DNA from: JAYRZB01 sp041916675
Lineage (GTDB): Bacteria > Pseudomonadota > Alphaproteobacteria > Rhizobiales > Devosiaceae
Length of the DNA: 64,000 bases
Reading direction: 5' to 3'
Assembly: GCA_041916675.1 (NCBI GenBank)
Contig: JAYRZB010000009.1
Coordinates: forward strand, 40,687-104,686
Every line of letters starts with the position of its first letter. Position 1 is the stretch's first letter. The position numbers were made by a program, and so were the translations under genes. Shown one piece after another: positions 62,433 through 64,000 of this stretch. The notes under the pieces were generated by a model, which was given only the letters and a program-made list of their open reading frames with translations, was not told where the DNA came from and did no database searches.

Positions 62433-63384
62433 GGGCAGCGGTCTTGTTGGGGAACACGTTGCAACGGATCAACTGGTCGATGAGGTAGAAGCGGACCGCG
62501 CTCTCGTCGAACCCCGCAGTCCCGTCGCCCATCTTCTCCATGATCCGGATCACCATCGTCTCCAGCGCCTGTTCGGGATCGCCGGCGCATTCCTGCAGGA
62601 CCCGGTCGCTCCAGTTCGTCAGGTATATCTGGAGCTTCAGCATACGACCATGACCGATGTCGGACTGGCCGGAGACCTCGGCCAGGGTGGCGCCATAGAG
62701 GGCATGAAGGTCGGTGAACTGCCGCTTCAGGAAATCGGCGTGGTCGGCGAAGCGGGCGTTGATCTTTCCTTCCGGGTCCGGGTCGACCCGAATGTCCGCA
62801 GCGACCGCCTCGACCTCGGATTCGCTCAGGACCTCGATGAGGCGCAGCAGCGTGAGTACCTCGTTCGCCTCACGCGGTTGCCGGGTCGATATACCCGCCT
62901 TCAGGTAGTCGAAGCACTGGACGAGTTTCTCGGGCGGCAGGTCGTCGATCCGTGCGAGGAGCTCATCGAGACCCCAGACATCATCCTTGATCGACATGGC
63001 GAACACGTCACCACCGCCCAAGCTGTCCTGCCTGTATGTCTTCTTCTCGCCTATAACCAGCACCACCAGTCGGTCGTACTTGGCGTCCAGTCCACCCGCC
63101 ACGAAGCCGGAGTGAGTGTGCTTGATCTTGGGCATGCCGGCGGTCGAAGTCACCTGGATGGCGATGCGGGCGTCCTCATCGCCGAGGTCGATCGCCCGGG
63201 CATTTTTCTCCACGATATTGATGTTCTTCAGCTCGTATCCGAAAGCCAGGTTCAGGAAGTCACGGAAGAAGTTCTCGGAAACGACGTTGATGTCTTGGTG
63301 GTTGAGGCTGTTGTGAAGCTCCACGGACACCCTGAGGATGGATAGGTAGTGGATTATGCCGTCGAGGAGCGACTTGCGGTTCAT
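62425..63384 (-). CDS. ABC-3C system effector with N-terminal SMEK domain
   Basis: 319 residues, AAGGAGA before the ATG. The N-terminal SMEK domain (about 1-165) starts LLDGIIHYLSILRVSVELHNSLN and carries a REase-like core: IDLGD (Asp66), IAIQVTST (Gln77) and KIKHT (Lys86/88). The middle (about 165-240) is helical; the C-terminus (about 245-319, KLQIYLTNWSDRVLQECAG to FYLIDQLIRCNVFP) matches the ABC-3C C-terminal domain. It is the likely toxic nuclease effector. First gene of the operon. Confidence 0.85.
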   Translation of the reverse strand: MNRKSLLDGIIHYLSILRVSVELHNSLNHQDINVVSENFFRDFLNLAFGYELKNINIVEKNARAIDLGDEDARIAIQVTSTAGMPKIKHTHSGFVAGGLDAKYDRLVVLVIGEKKTYRQDSLGGGDVFAMSIKDDVWGLDELLARIDDLPPEKLVQCFDYLKAGISTRQPREANEVLTLLRLIEVLSESEVEAVAADIRVDPDPEGKINARFADHADFLKRQFTDLHALYGATLAEVSGQSDIGHGRMLKLQIYLTNWSDRVLQECAGDPEQALETMVIRIMEKMGDGTAGFDESAVRFYLIDQLIRCNVFPNKTAAHA

Positions 63385-63554
63385 GCAGGAACGTCTCCTT
63401 GATCGTTACCGGGATCGACGGCGAATCTTGCCATCAGCCAAAACGCACTTCGCCATATGCTCTACGGGCCGGTGAACCAATGCAACCGGTCGTTGACATC
63501 CTCCAGTCCCACCCCTGCGGCCAGCCCCACCCCGGGACGAACGTTCGGGACTTT
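63385..63554 (-). promoter_or_regulatory. Upstream region of the ABC-3C operon with palindrome
   Basis: 170 bp between the wHTH gene and the SMEK gene. A perfect 10-bp palindrome CGAACGTTCG lies at 63538-63547, close to the wHTH stop. It could be an operator for that protein or the end of its transcript. Confidence 0.35.
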
Positions 63555-63962
63555 CTAGAACCGCGGGGGTGTCCGCGACCTCTTGAATGCCCCCTGCTGG
63601 CGCTGGTGATCGAGGTGGTCGACCAGCTGGGTGATCTCGTGCCGAAGCCGGTCCTGATCCGTCTCTTCATCCTGCGCGATCTCGATAAGCATGCTCGCGA
63701 GGACGCCGGCGCCGCCGAAGTTCCGACCCCTGCCATTCGGTCTCTGGGTCCGACGCTTGTTGCCGTCGACCTCCACCGGGCCGAGGACGTCGGCGATGCG
63801 GATCATGGCGTTCCTGATACGCGTGCTGCTGGCGCCGGTCTGCTGCTTGAGCGCAGTGGTGGGAAAGACGGCCTCGTCTCCGTGGACCAATGCCCCCAGA
63901 CGAGCCAAGACCAAAAGGTCTCCCAAAGTTACATCCGGCTCGAAAGCCACTCGACGAGGCAT
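63555..63962 (-). CDS. Small winged-helix protein (LysR-type HTH only)
   Basis: 135 residues from the ATG at 63962 (GGAGA at 6-7 nt); an ATG at 63989 would add nine. Residues about 15-75 (LARLGALVHGDEAVFPTTALKQQTGASSTRIRNAMIRIADVLG) follow the spacing of a LysR/ModE-type winged helix. There is no effector domain; a helical tail with many charged residues follows. Same strand and just upstream of the ABC-3C operon, so a regulator or extra component is plausible. The family is unrecognised, and upstream context is cut by the window end. Confidence 0.6.
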   Translation of the reverse strand: MPRRVAFEPDVTLGDLLVLARLGALVHGDEAVFPTTALKQQTGASSTRIRNAMIRIADVLGPVEVDGNKRRTQRPNGRGRNFGGAGVLASMLIEIAQDEETDQDRLRHEITQLVDHLDHQRQQGAFKRSRTPPRF

Positions 63963-64000
63963 CCCATGTCTCCGAAGGTGCCTCGTCATTGTGCATTCGG

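Noticed and set aside
62365..63345. 326-residue forward frame over the SMEK gene
   Set aside because: Antisense shadow of the SMEK and middle-component genes; no family signal.
1..64000. CRISPR array or rRNA operon
   Set aside because: No regularly spaced direct repeats and no rRNA-like stretches were seen in the window.

Overview
The window looks like chromosomal DNA of a high-GC alphaproteobacterium of the order Hyphomicrobiales, most likely a Devosia-type organism. The grounds are the gene order (lptD-surA-pdxA-rsmA, mltG-yicC-gmk, fabD-fabG-acpP-fabF, rpsF-rpsR-rplI-dnaB-alr-radA-cvpA-purF) and the protein style. The genus is inferred, not proven.

Layout. 1-25 kb is almost all housekeeping: outer-membrane LPS assembly, B6 synthesis, rRNA methylation, a reverse-strand block for GMP kinase, YicC RNase and MltG, the fatty-acid synthesis block, then forward ribosomal and replication genes through purF. 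A reverse group follows with a CNNM/CBS membrane protein, der, a YfgM-like TPR protein, methionine gamma-lyase and two phosphatases. 26.6-30.3 kb is a compact reverse operon: an SsuD-type flavin monooxygenase, an aldo/keto reductase, a flavin reductase and a YeiH exporter. It matches the logic of the oxidative sulfoquinovose (sulfo-SMO) pathway, with a divergent GntR regulator and a coupled Gfo/Idh dehydrogenase. 32-44 kb is an unsaturated-uronate (pectin or rhamnogalacturonan type) utilisation cluster: LacI regulator, GH105/88 hydrolase, KduI, an 849-residue protein of unknown family, a complete sugar ABC transporter, an alpha/beta hydrolase and a KduD-type dehydrogenase. 44.2-45.3 kb is a RES/Xre toxin-antitoxin pair with a clear promoter and overlapping operator. 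45.3-57.1 kb is housekeeping again: guaA, a DUF2339 membrane protein, tspO, rsmB, MAPEG, guaB, an MFS exporter, rlmE and ppx/gppA.

From 57.55 kb a tRNA-Gln(CTG) gene marks the edge of an accessory region. It begins with IS-end-like repeats and a DUF5623-like protein. It then carries a reverse-strand operon that reads as an ABC-three-component (ABC-3C) conflict system: a SMEK-domain effector with REase-like residues, a small middle component and a DUF2326 coiled-coil ATPase. Two further unrecognised genes of 116 and 302 residues follow in the same transcription unit, and a short wHTH protein lies upstream. These two riders and the 849-residue protein in the uronate operon are the best candidates for undescribed biology here.
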